Assembly (NCBI GenBank): GCA_022385755.1 | Contig: MU278384.1 | Coordinates: forward strand, 80,271 to 144,270 | From: Trametopsis cervina | Taxonomy: Eukaryota; Basidiomycota; Agaricomycetes; Polyporales; Irpicaceae | Direction: 5' to 3' | Length of the DNA: 64,000 nucleotides | In this document: piece after piece, positions 34,704 to 46,451 of the stretch | Position numbering within the stretch: position 1 is the stretch's first letter | How the letters are laid out: every line of letters starts with the position of its first letter | Translations under genes and position numbers: made by a program | Notes under the pieces: generated by a model | What the model was told of the DNA's origin: nothing | Database searches by the model: none | Seen by the model: only the letters and a program-made list of their open reading frames with translations

Positions 34704-37076
34704 TCAGAATAGATCCTCCTCTTCGGGTTTCCAATTCTTTGCTTGGTCCCAGTAACCAGCCAACTTAGCTCCCAAAACCTCCTTCGCAGTATTGTCGGTA
34801 GGGCAACTCTTGGGTTTGAAGTTATTGAATGCACGATCCCTGAGTTGGCCCTCCCAGATGAGCCAGCAGTGGTTATCTTCTAGGGAAACTGGAGCGCCTT
34901 CAACGTCAGGGGTCGTCGCTTTCTGTTTTCCTTTGTCCGCTCCAGAGGCTGCATCGTCGTCTCCTTCTTCGACTTCGACATCGGACCCTCCCCGTTCACG
35001 AGCAGCTTCGGTCCATGCGATACGGTTTAACATCAGGCGTTTATACTGCCTGATAAACTTGCTGGCACCCTCTACGTAAATCATGCTGAACGAGGGATTG
35101 AAGATGCACACGCCAGTAAGATTCATCTGCTCAGCATTCTTGCGCACTTTGAATCTGTGCGCGGGGTCGGAAAGCGTCTTCACCCTTAAGACAATACTCA
35201 GTTGGATGGTTGCACACGGGAACAGAACAACGTACTTGAAGACAGCTCCGTAAATACCCTTCTTCTCTTCCTCAGCCTTCTTCATTTCAATCTTCTCGCG
35301 TCGTTGCTCATCTGTCAACTTGCGTTCGACGTTCATCTTCTCGTGTGCATGCTTACGCATAGCCACTTCACGACGAACACGCGCTTCAACGCGAGTTGGA
35401 TCTTGCACGGCATCGGAAGTCAAGACTTTCATAAGGTTGGCCAAGCGAACTGGTTTAACTCGAAGGTCAGGTACGTCGTCGGACAATTGACAACGATATA
35501 ACCCTTACCCTTAGGTGGGTCCGGAGGAATGAGACCCATCCTGATCCTATCTCTCTTGTCCTGCAACTCAGCTTGCCGACGTTGTTTCCGAAGCTTTTTC
35601 TGCTCCTAATCACACACAAATGTCAGACTTGGATACAACAAGGCCGACAACACGACTGACCTTCTTGGTTAGCTTCATAGGCTTCAGCGCCGCCTTGTTT
35701 TTGTCTCCGGGGGCAGGAATGGGAATAGGGTGTTGAATATAGATGGTAATGGGAGAACCATTGTTTCGGATGTTCAAATTTTCTATTCCAAGTGCGATGT
35801 CGTCGTACGTCTTGTTTGGAAGTAATGCAGCATCCCACCATTCGGCATCAGGCGGCGGCGCTCGCTATTATACACGTCCGGGGTCAGGTCTTGCTCGTTC
35901 ATAGCATAAGGATAGATACCCACTCGAATGTTCTTCTCCAGAGTCTCGAACTCGGTGTCCAAACCAGCTTTCTTTGCACTCTCCGCAATTCTCTGCTTGA
36001 GCTGTTCCAACTGGGCTTCCTGACGGATCTGGTTCCCGATCTGCACATATTTGCCCTTCGGATTGAATTTGAATGAACGACCAACCCGCTCCTTCGGGGC
36101 ACCCTCAAATCCGCTATCGGGAATAGCTGCACCCGAAGCGTAGGGATTCGCCTTGACTTCCACAGGGATGATTGGTACTGGTGCAGGGGGTGGCGTAGGC
36201 GCATTTCGGGCGTTCGCCTACAAAAGCAGATGTTGGTTTCAGAGAACAACGAATGCCTCAAGGAGGACGATCCTACCTTGATAGAGGCAAACTTTGGTTG
36301 CATGGGTTTATATCTGTCCTTCTTGGACTGCGGAACAGCAGGGGTATTATCCAACAGAAGTGGATGAGCTGCCATTTTCAAACCAGCACCTTGCTGAGCG
36401 GGTTCTGCAGGCTTGCTCTTCTTTCCGGCATGGGGTAGGCTCTACATAAAAAATAAGCATATTTAGATAGGAATAACTGGATAGAGGATCCCGCATGAAC
36501 CGTACCATGTAAGGATTATCTTTGACGGCCAGTTTGCTCTGAGCATCGGCAACCCTGCGTTTCGCCTCCGCCACCCTCCTTGATAGATCATCCACGGGCG
36601 CAGGTGACGCAGATTGAGAGGATGCAGCACTGGGTAGTGTTGGTGTAGCTGCAGGACTCGGTGTTGGTGCAGTAGATATCGGTGCACCCTTCTTCATTGC
36701 AGCTATTTTCGCGGCAATTTCTGCACGCTTCTGCGCTATAAGGTCTGCTGTAGCCTAGAGTACGTTCATACGTGAATATATGAAATAAGCATCAGTGCTG
36801 CACGACTTACAGGTGGTACAAGAGATGATCCATGAGGTGTCGTCTGCAGGCACAAGGGCGGTTATAGCAAAACAGAAGTATATGTGAGGATGCATATTCA
36901 CCTTCAAGACATAATACGGGAAGGATAAGACTCACAGCATCACTGTAGATGATTGGAATTGAGCGAGTGAGTGACGGCCGAGTGTGAGAGTGCAATGAGA
37001 CAGACCTTCTTGCTCTCTTGGCTGCTCCGTTTCCGGAGTCGCCATTGCTCTCAAACGCTCTCTTCCTGTCGCTCAT
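34704..37076 (-). CDS. PRP3: U4/U6 small nuclear ribonucleoprotein Prp3
   Basis: Ten exons in phase: 37006-37076, 36936-36942, 36811-36843, 36506-36754, 36277-36441, 35924-36217, 35661-35864, 35509-35605, 35236-35458 and 34704-35184, giving 607 residues. Exon 2 is only 7 nt. The N-terminus (MSDRKRAFE) leads into ATADLIAQKRAEIAAKI. The central PRP3 region includes FKFNPKGKYVQIGNQIR, the PPDAEWWDAALLPNK motif, HPIPIPAPGDKN and VRLANLMKVLTSDAVQDPT. The C-terminal domain (formerly DUF1115) starts VKTLSDPAHRFKVRKNAEQ and ends NWKPEEEDLF. Prp3 bridges the U4/U6 duplex in the tri-snRNP of the spliceosome. It shares a 178-bp promoter with the divergent mitoribosomal gene. Confidence 0.93.
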
Positions 37077-37254
37077 AGTTGTCGCGGAGCACTTGATAAA
37101 GCGGTAAAGAGTGACTTATGTATGCGTTCGTGGGTGGTGGTCGAAGACAAAGTGTAGTATGGCGCGCGCGTTAGCTTACTTCGGTAACAATTGGGTAACA
37201 AAGGTTTACTCGAACTCACTTCGCTCATCCACTTACGGTGTCAGGCGTACCGCC

Positions 37255-38047
37255 ATGTTCTCGCTCGCATCTGCACGCTCATTCCTGTCAGCTTCTCGTT
37301 CTGCTCCGTCACTATTGCCGCATGCTTCTTCAGTGTCTCGCAATGCGCAGCTTCCGCCAATATTTGCACGCTTCCGCTCGCAGCTCGCACCACGGCGAGT
37401 AGAACACATCAAACGTCACAAGGGTGTTATACCTGTGCCCACCGGCGGTTCAATCAAGGGAACAACTCTGGCGTATGGAGAATGGGGCATAAGAATCAAA
37501 GGAAATGGCGTTCGTCTGACGGCTAAACAACTGTCCAGTGCGGAGGAGGCGGTCAAGAGGAAGATCAAGACCATTAAAGGCGCGAAGGTCTATATGAGAG
37601 TCTTCCCCGACATCCCAGTTTGCGTGAAGGTATGGAAAAACGGGTGTATTGCAGTCGTACGTGGCTTACTGTGCGTAAACCTAGGGCAACGAAACGCGTA
37701 TGGGTAAGGGCAAGGGCACCTTCGAGTATTGGGCAACTCGGTAATCTTTCTTGTTCATCCGAGTTACAATACTGGCAACTGACATATAAACTAGGGTGCC
37801 TACAGGTCGTGTAATTTTTGAACTTGGGGGCGTCCCGATACGCGAGGAACTTGCCAGAGAGGGTACATGCTTTATTACATGAGACTCATCATAGGCTGAT
37901 ATGATTATTTTTCCAGCTTTGCGTCTCGCGGTGGTGAAACTGCCTACACAAATGGAGTTCATAGATAAAGCCGCGCCCCCACGTCTAGGAAACCTACTCA
38001 TTGAGCTCCCCAAACCCACGCCTGCAGAACTGGCAGTCGAAGCCTAA
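37255..38047 (+). CDS. MRPL16: mitochondrial large-subunit ribosomal protein uL16m
   Basis: Four exons in phase: 37255-37629, 37685-37740, 37795-37862 and 37917-38047, giving 209 residues. Residues 1-45 are Ser/Arg/Ala-rich without acids, typical of a mitochondrial targeting peptide. The L16 body follows: [20 protein letters not shown], then YMRVFPDIP, the family signature [20 protein letters not shown], then [21 protein letters not shown]. It is expected in the mitochondrial large subunit near the peptidyl transferase centre. ATG 37255 is chosen because it starts the presequence; upstream in-frame codons lie in the Prp3 shared promoter. Confidence 0.95.
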
Positions 38048-38186
38048 CGGTCATGTTCTCACGTATAGCGTTTCTGGTGTAATTTATACGTAGTAGAGCT
38101 AATAAACCCTCCCGTATATCCTGGAGGAATTATTCATCGTGTGGACATTAAGGTAAGCATAGACAGTACGTGCAGTGCTATGATGG

Positions 38187-38827
38187 TTAGGATGCATTAC
38201 GGGATGCTTGCGACCGAGCCGTCTCTACCTCTCTCAGCCATTCAACATCTCTCGATACCTTCTCCGTCCTCGCTCTTTGACGCCTCTTGTTGAGATGCGA
38301 CCAATCTTCCCCGACACCGACTATTTCTCCAAAAACAGCTCGAGGAGCCCTTGGTGGTGGTGGAGTGGAGGGCTCTTTAACTTTCCAACCGAAATAGCCA
38401 AGGGTGGCAGCCTTTACTGCAGCAGACCGACGCTGCGTCTTGTTCATCTTCGCTAACATCTGGGCTCTGTCTTGAGCATTCACAGTTGGCTTTACGCGGA
38501 CTTGCACGACATGATTTTGACTAGCGAGTACAGGAAGCAAAACCTGCTTCAGATACCTGAAGACCGAATTTGGTGAACTTGTATCCAAACTCAAACAGAA
38601 ACAAAGACGTACCGCATAGACCGTACAGCATGGTCTTGTGGAGGATGAATTACACCACTCGCTGTCTCGATTGCTACGGAGCCTCCTGGTGGTGTGCAAG
38701 GTTCCTTCAACGCTTGCTTATACAAGTCTTGTATTCTAATGGGGTTTGTATGACGTGCAAGGACAGTCTTGACTATGTGCAGAGCATCGCGAGTTGGTGC
38801 GCGAGTCCAAAGGCCAGGAGGCGGCAT
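38187..38827 (-). CDS. unrecognised 194-residue basic protein
   Basis: Two exons in phase, 38613-38827 and 38187-38556, with a 56-nt intron (GTACGTC..TTCAG), encode 194 residues beginning MPPPGLWTR. Features are a helical N-terminal half (IQDLYKQALKEP), a junction reading AVRSMRYLKQVLLPVLAS, a Lys/Arg-rich middle (MNKTQRRSAAVKAA), a Pro run, and a charged C-terminal helix (HLNKRRQRARTEKVSRD). The basic composition would fit an RNA-binding or mitochondrial ribosome-associated protein, but I recognise no family. It is tail-to-tail with MRPL16 and head-to-head (256 bp) with DCP1. Confidence 0.75.
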
Positions 38828-39083
38828 GTGCGCGGAGACAACAAGTGTACGGTTTGGTCAGAGCTGGCGAGCCAGTATGTACGACCTCTGGCCCTCCGTC
38901 ACGTTATCCGTATCCTCTTTCGGCGGGGTTCCTGCGTCCGAAGCGCTTCATCTCACGTGGAGTGCCATTCTCAACTTGCCACCCAAAACCAATGTTACTC
39001 TTTGCTTACCACCACCGTACCGTTTCTTCCTCTCTTTCCCTTCCAGGGCACCTTTCGAGTCTCGCCTCGACTGTACATGTATA

Positions 39084-41596
39084 ATGGCACCTAGACGAGC
39101 GCGTTCAACATCCAATGTATCATCTAACCCCAACATTATCCCTCGAGCTCCGACAGCATCTCCTCTACTCAGAAAGCAAATCGCCGTTGCATCGGACTCG
39201 ATATATCATAACAACCTCACAGTGCTCAAGCGGGGCGACCCCTCTGTAGTATCCATCATCGACCAGTTCAGTCATGTCTGTCTGTATAACTACAATGGCA
39301 GGACACAGAAGTGGGCAAAAGAAGGTTTCGAGGGTAGTATGTTTATTGTTGAGCAGTACGTCAGTCTTGCGCGGCTCCAGAGTCGAGTAATGTCTGAAAA
39401 CTTGCCCTACAAAGTGTCGATGAACCGATCTATGGTATATACATTCTGAACCGGATGGGGACTGGTGACTATATCAGACGGATCTTCCCTGAAGACGATA
39501 TGGAGGTGTTCGGGAAGTATCTTATGTACCGATACTACCCAGACTTTACGCACAAACGACTTGCGTTGAAGTTGCCCTACCCTATTCCCAAGTCTCACCG
39601 ACCTGCATTCGATGCAGAGTTCGCAGAAGATGATTCAGAACCGGACGGTCCGGATCCGGGCAAGAAACGAAAGATGCAAGGGAATTCTATCACGTTGGGC
39701 ATCTGGGCATTCCAACAGGAAGCTCACGAGCCTCTCGACGATGTCATGATACGGTGTGTACAGCTGCAGAGCGGTGTCAGTCTTTCTACTAAATACTTCG
39801 GTGTGCAGTCTGCGTGACTATATCAAAGCAGGGGAACGCTATCCTGAGGAGTACAGGTACTTTCCTGGACGTCAGGCACCTCCGCCCAATCGTGTAACCC
39901 CACCTGTCTACCAGCAACAAAATGCCGGTACGTATAGTTCATACCGTGACCACTCAATACCTTACCAAATATTACTTCCGCCAGGCCAGCACATTGCATA
40001 TCACAGCGGGCAACCAACACATCCGGAACACGCGACCAGTAGCCAGCCTTCGGAAGTAGACAAGTTATTCGCGAAACTGCAGCCCACACAAACTCCTTCG
40101 CATGCTCCAATGCCTTCTGTAGCTCCTGGTCAGGCTACACAGACATCTGTACGCTCCGTAGAAAGCTGGTTCGCCGCACTTGCAGGCCAGGAAGCCTCGC
40201 AGCCTGGGACAGGTGTGCCCGGAACCACCTCTGGCGTCCCTGGTCTTCCCAGTCCATTGGATGCGATGATGGGACCCGCTACGTCCACCCGCGGGTTAGC
40301 ACTATTGGATTCCATCTTCGCGTCTGTGTCGCAGCCAGGAAACATCACTGGCTCGTCTCAAGAGCCATCCTGGCCGACACCGCGGCTGCCATCTCAGCCT
40401 GAGGAAATCCAAATTGTTTCTCCAAAACCACAGTCATCTACCCTACCCCAAATACTAAGCCAAAACGTGATTTCGTCGCTTCTAGGCCTCTCGCCAGTGT
40501 CGGGTAACTCCCGGTCATCTTCCGCTGCCTTCAGTTCGAGTAGCTCCCAACGATCGGGCGCTAAACGGTACGAGGGCGACAACGAGCTCAGCGAGAGCGA
40601 GGGTACATCGGAAGGAGGATATTCTGCCTCCAGCACTGTGCTTGACGCCAACACGGATCCCGTTGTGCTGTCCAGGGGCTCTCCACGAACCGTACCCTCT
40701 TTGTCCTATCCCGACCAAATGGTCGAGATCTCTTCGTCTCTCAGTGTCCAGGGAGATGTCACGCCGCGCGCAGGATTTCGAGGCATTGGCCCGGCCTCAC
40801 CGCTGCTTACTCCGCAACGCTCTGGACAGCCCTACCTCAGCGCTTCTGGGTCGGTCACCGGTGGCGATTCTACATCCCCTTCGCCTGGTGCTAGTGGTTC
40901 TGCAGCGGCTCCCCGCGGTGGTCGATCGTTGGTGCCGTTCTCTACAGACCATGAGCTGTGGCCGTATCCTCGGCCTCCTTTGAATGACAACGAGCAGGCG
41001 TCGGACGCAGATATTGTGGAGCTTGACTTCTCTGATACCCGGGCACTAAGTGATCCGTCGATCTTCAAGGAGAAACAGGCGAAGCAGCACGGGAAGGGAG
41101 ACAAGAAAAGGAAAAGCAAGAAGGATCGCGCGGCTGACAGGGACAAGGAACGTGCTGCTATCGAGGACGGGTGGGATGATCCTACCAAGGGCCAAGTTAC
41201 TCTTGGTGCCTCGAACTCGGCTTCCTCTGTCGCTTCGTCTCAAACAGACAGTGCGTCGGTCTCGACAGCAACCCCTAATGGGAAAGGAAAACGTGCCGTC
41301 AATGGAAGTACGTCCGCTCAAGACACGACACCACCCGCATCAACCAGCGGTACAAACGGAGTAGCCCCAACCACCGCAGACGTTGCGCGGGAGGCTTTGT
41401 TGACAAGTCTTGCCACACACCCCACGGCCCCTCCTCGAGATCTGTCTCGCAAGCAATTCGTCCAGGAAGTGCTGAGTCTTATTTATGTGAGTATCCCAAA
41501 CCGGCAGTATAGTCATGCGACTGAATCTTGTGACAGACGGACAATGCCTTTGTCGATAGACTGTACCAGCAGTATTCCGCTCCTGGCCGTTCTTGA
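39084..41596 (+). CDS. DCP1: mRNA-decapping enzyme subunit 1 (Dcp1)
   Basis: Four exons in phase: 39084-39355, 39415-39753, 39809-41486 and 41537-41596, giving 782 residues. Residues about 25-190 form the EVH1/Dcp1 domain: YHNNLTVLKRGDPSVVSI, SHVCLYNYN, KEGFEGSMFIVE, IYGIYILNRMG, and IWAFQQEAHEPLDDVMIR after an acidic insertion. A long Ser/Pro-rich disordered tail follows, with Lys-rich stretches, and the protein ends with a short conserved-looking helix (FVQEVLSLIYTDNAFVDRLY) after the last intron. Dcp1 activates Dcp2 in cytoplasmic P-bodies, removing the mRNA cap. The tail is far longer than in yeast Dcp1, as is common in basidiomycetes. The acceptor of intron 1 (ACAAAG) is weak but restores frame. 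Confidence 0.9.
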
Positions 41597-41920
41597 GCTT
41601 CAAATGTGCTATGCCACTGAAGAGCCTCATGTGCTCTGCCACTAAAGAACTCACACATAGCCGCACTCTCTTGCAAGGTGTTACGTTGGGACGTGTCTAA
41701 CCGGTGCCCATTCGCAGACTACTGTATTTCTATGCATGACCACCACTCGTTTTGTCCTTCCTGTTACTGTCGTTGTTGTTGTGTCAATATCACAACGTGG
41801 ACCTCAGGTCAATGTTTGTTTGATCTCTGAATTCAGCGGAGTGTGTTTAGTCATACAACGAGTCTGGAAAAGTATGTGATACTGTCTAACTCGTGTTCCT
41901 TCACAAAGACGACAAAACCC
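41597..41920. other. convergent 3' UTRs
   Basis: A 324-bp interval between the stop codons of DCP1 and the sedolisin gene. T-rich and without ORFs of interest; it must hold both polyadenylation regions. Confidence 0.6.
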
Positions 41921-44032
41921 CTAAGCAGCAGCAACACCTAGGGCGGCGTTCAATAGAGCCTGAAAGTTAGGAGTACCCAGACCACTGACCTAACATGCGA
42001 GAGTCAGCTCTCTTCAAACATCGCAATGTGAAAGATAGCTTACGGGATCCCAACCAGCCATCGCTGTGAATCCATTGGTGTTGCAGCCAGGGTTATTACC
42101 CGAAGTGATATCGGTGAAAGAAGAGGCTGCGGGACCGTACAAAAACGGGTTCAAGAACCCAAGAGGCCGCTTCCCAGCAGCGATAAGACGGTCGTTGACG
42201 AGGGAGATGATGCTCGCAAAGATGGGAGAAGACGCGCCCGTACCAGCGACCCGAGTGCCCGGCTGTTGTTGGAATGAGATGCCGATGTGGGTACCCTGAG
42301 CAGCAACGTCAGGGATACCACGGCCTGTGCGGTTGAATTTTCCAGAGTTCGTGGCGCCGAGCCTGCTCAGGTATGAGGAAACCACTTGCTGCTGGTAATT
42401 GGGGGTGGTGAAGACGTTGGAGAAACCGCCCGAGGTGAAGGTCGCTGCTGTCTCTTTGATACTCATAGTTGCGCCGACAGACGTCACGCTGTGATAGCCG
42501 TTGGTAAGAAAGAAAAAAAAGAATGCTGTTTGATGCCGACAACTTACAATGGGCAGTCGGAGGGGAAGGCAGGTAGAAAGTTGCTGCACTTGGTGTTGAG
42601 CTGGGTTCCGGCGACGCCGCCAACACCACTTGCGAATAACAGCGACACCCCACGAGCCCCCAACTGCTGGTATGCGATGCAGAGCGTGCTAATCCAGGTT
42701 GAGCACAGATCGTTTTGTGAGGGAGTGATAACACGTACATGGCCAGAGACCGAGAAACGTCCTGTTCATCCAAAAAAAGGCCGGTCGTGACAACCGTCGG
42801 AGGTGCCGGCTGCTCCACCAAGAATTGTGCAAAGTCCAGCAGTCCTCCTATACCATCCGTAGCGTTGGTGCCGGTGGAGATGAACGTCACCGGGACACCG
42901 GTAGCGACACCGATGGTGTATTGCGAGTCGGTATCCTGATGCCCATAGGATTGGCATTGGTCAGTTATACCCTGATATGACAGAAGACGTACACCTTGAA
43001 GTTCGCCAGCTTGCGTAGTCTGGTTATTCACGCCGCCATCGACGCTTTGGAGGGAGAATGTGGTGTTCGCTGGGATGTCCGGCCGGAATGTCGCTAAGAA
43101 GATCTAAGAGAAGTGCGTTTCAATATAGCACGACGATATTCTTTGGATGCATCATAGCACACCTTGAGATCAACTGGGTTCGCGAATTCGCCCTGGAATC
43201 CGGCGATGCCGAGCGTATTGTTAGATTGAGTGGCAGGGGTGGCAGGGATACCATAGAGCGCTTGAAGACAAGCAGGGGTCATGGTGGTCGAGCAGGAATT
43301 TGGCACCGCCCTACTGCTTAGGTTCGCGTTGATGAGAGGTGACTTTTCCGGTAGTGGGATCGAAGCGATGGGCTGCTTTGTGGAGGGGCGCGTAAATCTG
43401 AATGACAGTCATGTCGGTTGTGGCGTAGACAGACCAGTGATACGTACGTGATAGTAGGGTGGATGAGTTCGATGTGACCAACGAGGTCGCTTGGAATGGA
43501 GTACGCCATGGTACGGACGGAGAGCTCGCCGCTGTCTTTGTGCTTGAAGGTAGCAAATTCTGTGTCGAGCATCTGATTGGCTTGCTCTACGGTGACACTG
43601 AAGCCAAGCCAGTCGCCGGCAGACGTGAGGGTCTTTGCTGTGATCTTATGTTCGTTGAACCACGCATTGACAGCATTCATGGTGTCCGGCGCCGGGCGAA
43701 CAAGATCTTCAACCTGCAACAACAACAAGTCAGTACGGAGGTGCACACACCACTGAACATCGTAACCTTACCTCTTCTTTTGTAAGGTGTTGTCCGTACA
43801 GCGCATTACCAGGCGTACTGACGTCCATGAGCGCCTTCTCGAGACCTTCGGCATTGTTTTGCTTCAGGGCGATACGCAGGTTCAGAATGGTGTCGGGTGA
43901 GGTAGAGCCAACTTTGACAAAGCCTTCGGGGAGGGTGTCACGCGACTCATGCACTCGCATCGAGCAGCCCTTGAGGGGGTTGCCTGCAGCCAGCGCAACC
44001 AAAGACGCCACGAAGAGACGAGTCGCTACCAT
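41921..44032 (-). CDS. secreted S53 sedolisin homologue, catalytic residues lost
   Basis: Eight exons in phase: 43772-44032, 43448-43713, 43163-43397, 42993-43103, 42739-42935, 42548-42688, 42044-42488 and 41921-41989, giving 574 residues. A signal peptide (LFVASLVALAAG) precedes a Pro-kumamolisin prodomain (LRIALKQNN to about 175), a linker, and the mature domain starting near CSTTMTPACLQALYGIP. The calcium-site region (DITSGNNPGCNTNG..GWDPVSGLGTP) is intact. The nucleophile motif GTS reads AGTGASSP (Gly at residue 488). The oxyanion SGD reads ASGVGG (Val at 379). The position normally Glu, four before the conserved Asp, appears to be Gly in DGIGGLLDF. Active relatives are tripeptidyl-peptidases. 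This copy should be inactive, although the frame and all splice sites are intact. Confidence 0.92.
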
Positions 44033-44103
44033 GTCGTGATGACCCAAGGATGAGGAAAGGCCAGAAGTCAAAAGCCAGCGAACTCTCTGCGATGAGATGC
44101 TCG

Positions 44104-44110
44104 GTTTATA
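44104..44110 (-). promoter_or_regulatory. TATA box of the sedolisin gene
   Basis: TATAAAC on the minus strand about 72 bases upstream of the start codon, a typical position for a fungal core promoter. Confidence 0.5.
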
Positions 44111-45822
44111 ATGTTCTCGAGCCATATTCATCGATCTGTCATGGACTGGCGTAACGCTGTTTCAAACCTTCAATCGGAATGCGTATGTCCGCTCGGCACC
44201 ACAGTGGAAGCAGTTTCTGCGACAGAGGTGAGAGACGCAAGACGTCCGGGGCCATGCTCGAGATCAACGGCATGCGTACCGCCGTATAGACCCGCCATAT
44301 AACATGGTTCCGAGATAGAGAAGCCAGGAACCAGCACAGCATTCATATTTACCAGGCAGTGGAATTATGGAATTATTCTCATGAACATTGCAAGGTGAGA
44401 ACATCTTTGCGGTGTTCCTGAACGATTCACGGGAAATCGAGCGTGAGCACTGCAAAGATGTGCACTCGTAGCAAGGCATATTGTTGTTACTATCCAACAG
44501 CGAAGTTAGAAAGAGCGACGCACATACGAATACGGAGAACTCTCGCCCACAGAGAATAAGATGACGCGTTAAATACTGATTCTTTAGTTGGTATGCTTTT
44601 GCATTTTTTGCGTAACTGGTGATGTGAGTATTCTGCTTGCCAGCCTGGGTTTTCGTTGTTTACAATACCTGCTCATGATGTGATGTTCGATGCATCCCGT
44701 CTCAATGAAACGCACACGAAACCATTATGGTACACCGTGGGACTCTAGTGTAATCGATCCTTGGGCGAGCTGGTTCGAATTGCTGCGATGCTGGGAATGC
44801 GGGGAGGCAATGTCAAAGAACTGCAGCCGTGGCGTTTGTACAGGATCATCGGTCGAAGACGTTAGACAAAACTGCCTTGTCATAGCTGCACGGATGTTGG
44901 GGCACGCTAGTGAAGAAACCAGGTGAGCGTGCACACCCAAAGTATTTTTTTGGGCAACATACCACTACCAGCGTCGTTCCAGCTTCCCATTTGATGGTTG
45001 AAGGCAGGCCAGTTTGTTGATCGTCACGAAGTATACTGGGAATACGTACGTGGTGGTTTGAAGGCCATGTTTAGTCTGCGCGCCTAACGCGCCGAAACTC
45101 TTTCAGCGCATCACCTACCCCACAACGCCTCCGCTCGCAATCTGAGCTTCCTTGCTCGAGATATGATCTTGTCTACCTGATACAACAGCTGAGTTACTTT
45201 GCTCACCCAGCCTCATGGGTGTTGGCAGCTTACATCTAGAATCTTTGATGGATATTTACTTGCCACCTCGAACTTCCACATCATACGCCATTGGGTATGG
45301 TCCGCCGAGGAAGTACTTGGCGACAGTTTAGTTCCCATCGACCAATTCAAATGCTGAGAGCGCAGCTAATGGCGAACGGTGCGTGCATATCGATATCACG
45401 CTAAATATAACTGAGGTTGATACTTCTCTTGTTGAAACGGGCAGGACGGCGAGATCTGGGCATGTTCCGTTGTCGACTGACCTGATCTTCGTGTGCCCCT
45501 AGCTGGCGATGTCAGGTGGGCTATACGATAACAATAACATGCAGGTCTTCTTGTATTTCTAAGAAGGTTCGCGCACTGTGGATTGTAGCCAGCACAATCG
45601 CGTTAGAATAGCGCGTATGCAGGAGTTCTGTGGAACGTTTGGTGAGACGATGTGTGGTTTTATTATTGAGAGTGAGAAGGGGAAGATTCCGGGGTCATCT
45701 AGACCGGCCAGTTATCGTTATCGGTGTCCATCTATCGGTGTCCTTCTTCTACCGTTGCGATCGAAAGCCCGGATGGCAGTACAGGATCTCAAACGGCAAC
45801 TGGCGGCCGTCCCAGAGACATA
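44111..45822. other. intergenic, no gene seen
   Basis: ORFs are short (the longest 83 codons) and carry no family signal. The interval contains the upstream regions of the leftward sedolisin gene and the rightward CipC gene, which are divergent. Confidence 0.5.
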
Positions 45823-45823
45823 C

Positions 45824-45830
45824 ATATAAG
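45824..45830 (+). promoter_or_regulatory. TATA box of CipC-like gene 1
   Basis: ATATAAG lies about 75 bases before the start codon, just ahead of a CT-rich leader, a common arrangement for strongly expressed fungal genes. Confidence 0.5.
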
Positions 45831-45903
45831 ACACTACGCACCGTACGATCTCAGCACTACACCTCTCTTACTCTTTACCTTTCACTACCAATACTCTTTC
45901 ACA

Positions 45904-46451
45904 ATGGGATGGTTCGACGGCGACTCTGACCAGGCTCAGGCCTACAACTCCGTATGCTCCCCTGCTGTGTGTAGACATACATAAGTGCTAAATACTGCCC
46001 ACAGTACGTCGGTGTTGAGGAGCAGCACAAGGCCTCGCTCTCTCACGAGCTGATTGCTGGTGCCGCTGCCTTCGAGGTCTGTTTCACTATGCCAGAATCT
46101 GGTGACTTGTGCTGATACAATATGTCCAGGCCGCTAAGGCGTACGAGCACCACGTCGAGCGTGAAGGCCAGCCTGCTAACCACGCTGTCGCTAAAGAGCT
46201 CCTGTAGGTTGCTTCACCGTTATACACCCTAGCTCTTACTTACGGATTATCGCGCAGTGCTGGTTTTGCTGGTGCTTTCATCGACCGCGAGGTTGAGACC
46301 AAGGGCCTTGACTTTATCGACAGGGAGAAGGCTAAGCGTCACGGTGAGGCATCTCTATCGCAATCTGGTGTTCATTCATCTAAATTATGCCTATCTAGCT
46401 GAGCAGCAGCTCCACGAGCAGTACGATCAGAACTACGGCGGCCAGTACTAG
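45904..46451 (+). CDS. cipC: CipC-like protein (DUF3759), tandem copy 1
   Basis: Five exons in phase: 45904-45951, 46005-46076, 46130-46203, 46258-46343 and 46399-46451, giving 110 residues. The protein starts MGWFDGDSDQAQAY and carries the DUF3759 signatures SHELIAGAAAFEAAKAYE, AGFAGAFIDREVETKGLDF and a Gln/Tyr-rich tail ending GGQY. CipC was first described as a concanamycin-induced protein in Aspergillus; relatives are small, abundant, stress- or infection-responsive cytosolic proteins of unknown biochemistry. The neighbouring copy 0.95 kb downstream has the same five-exon structure. Confidence 0.93.
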
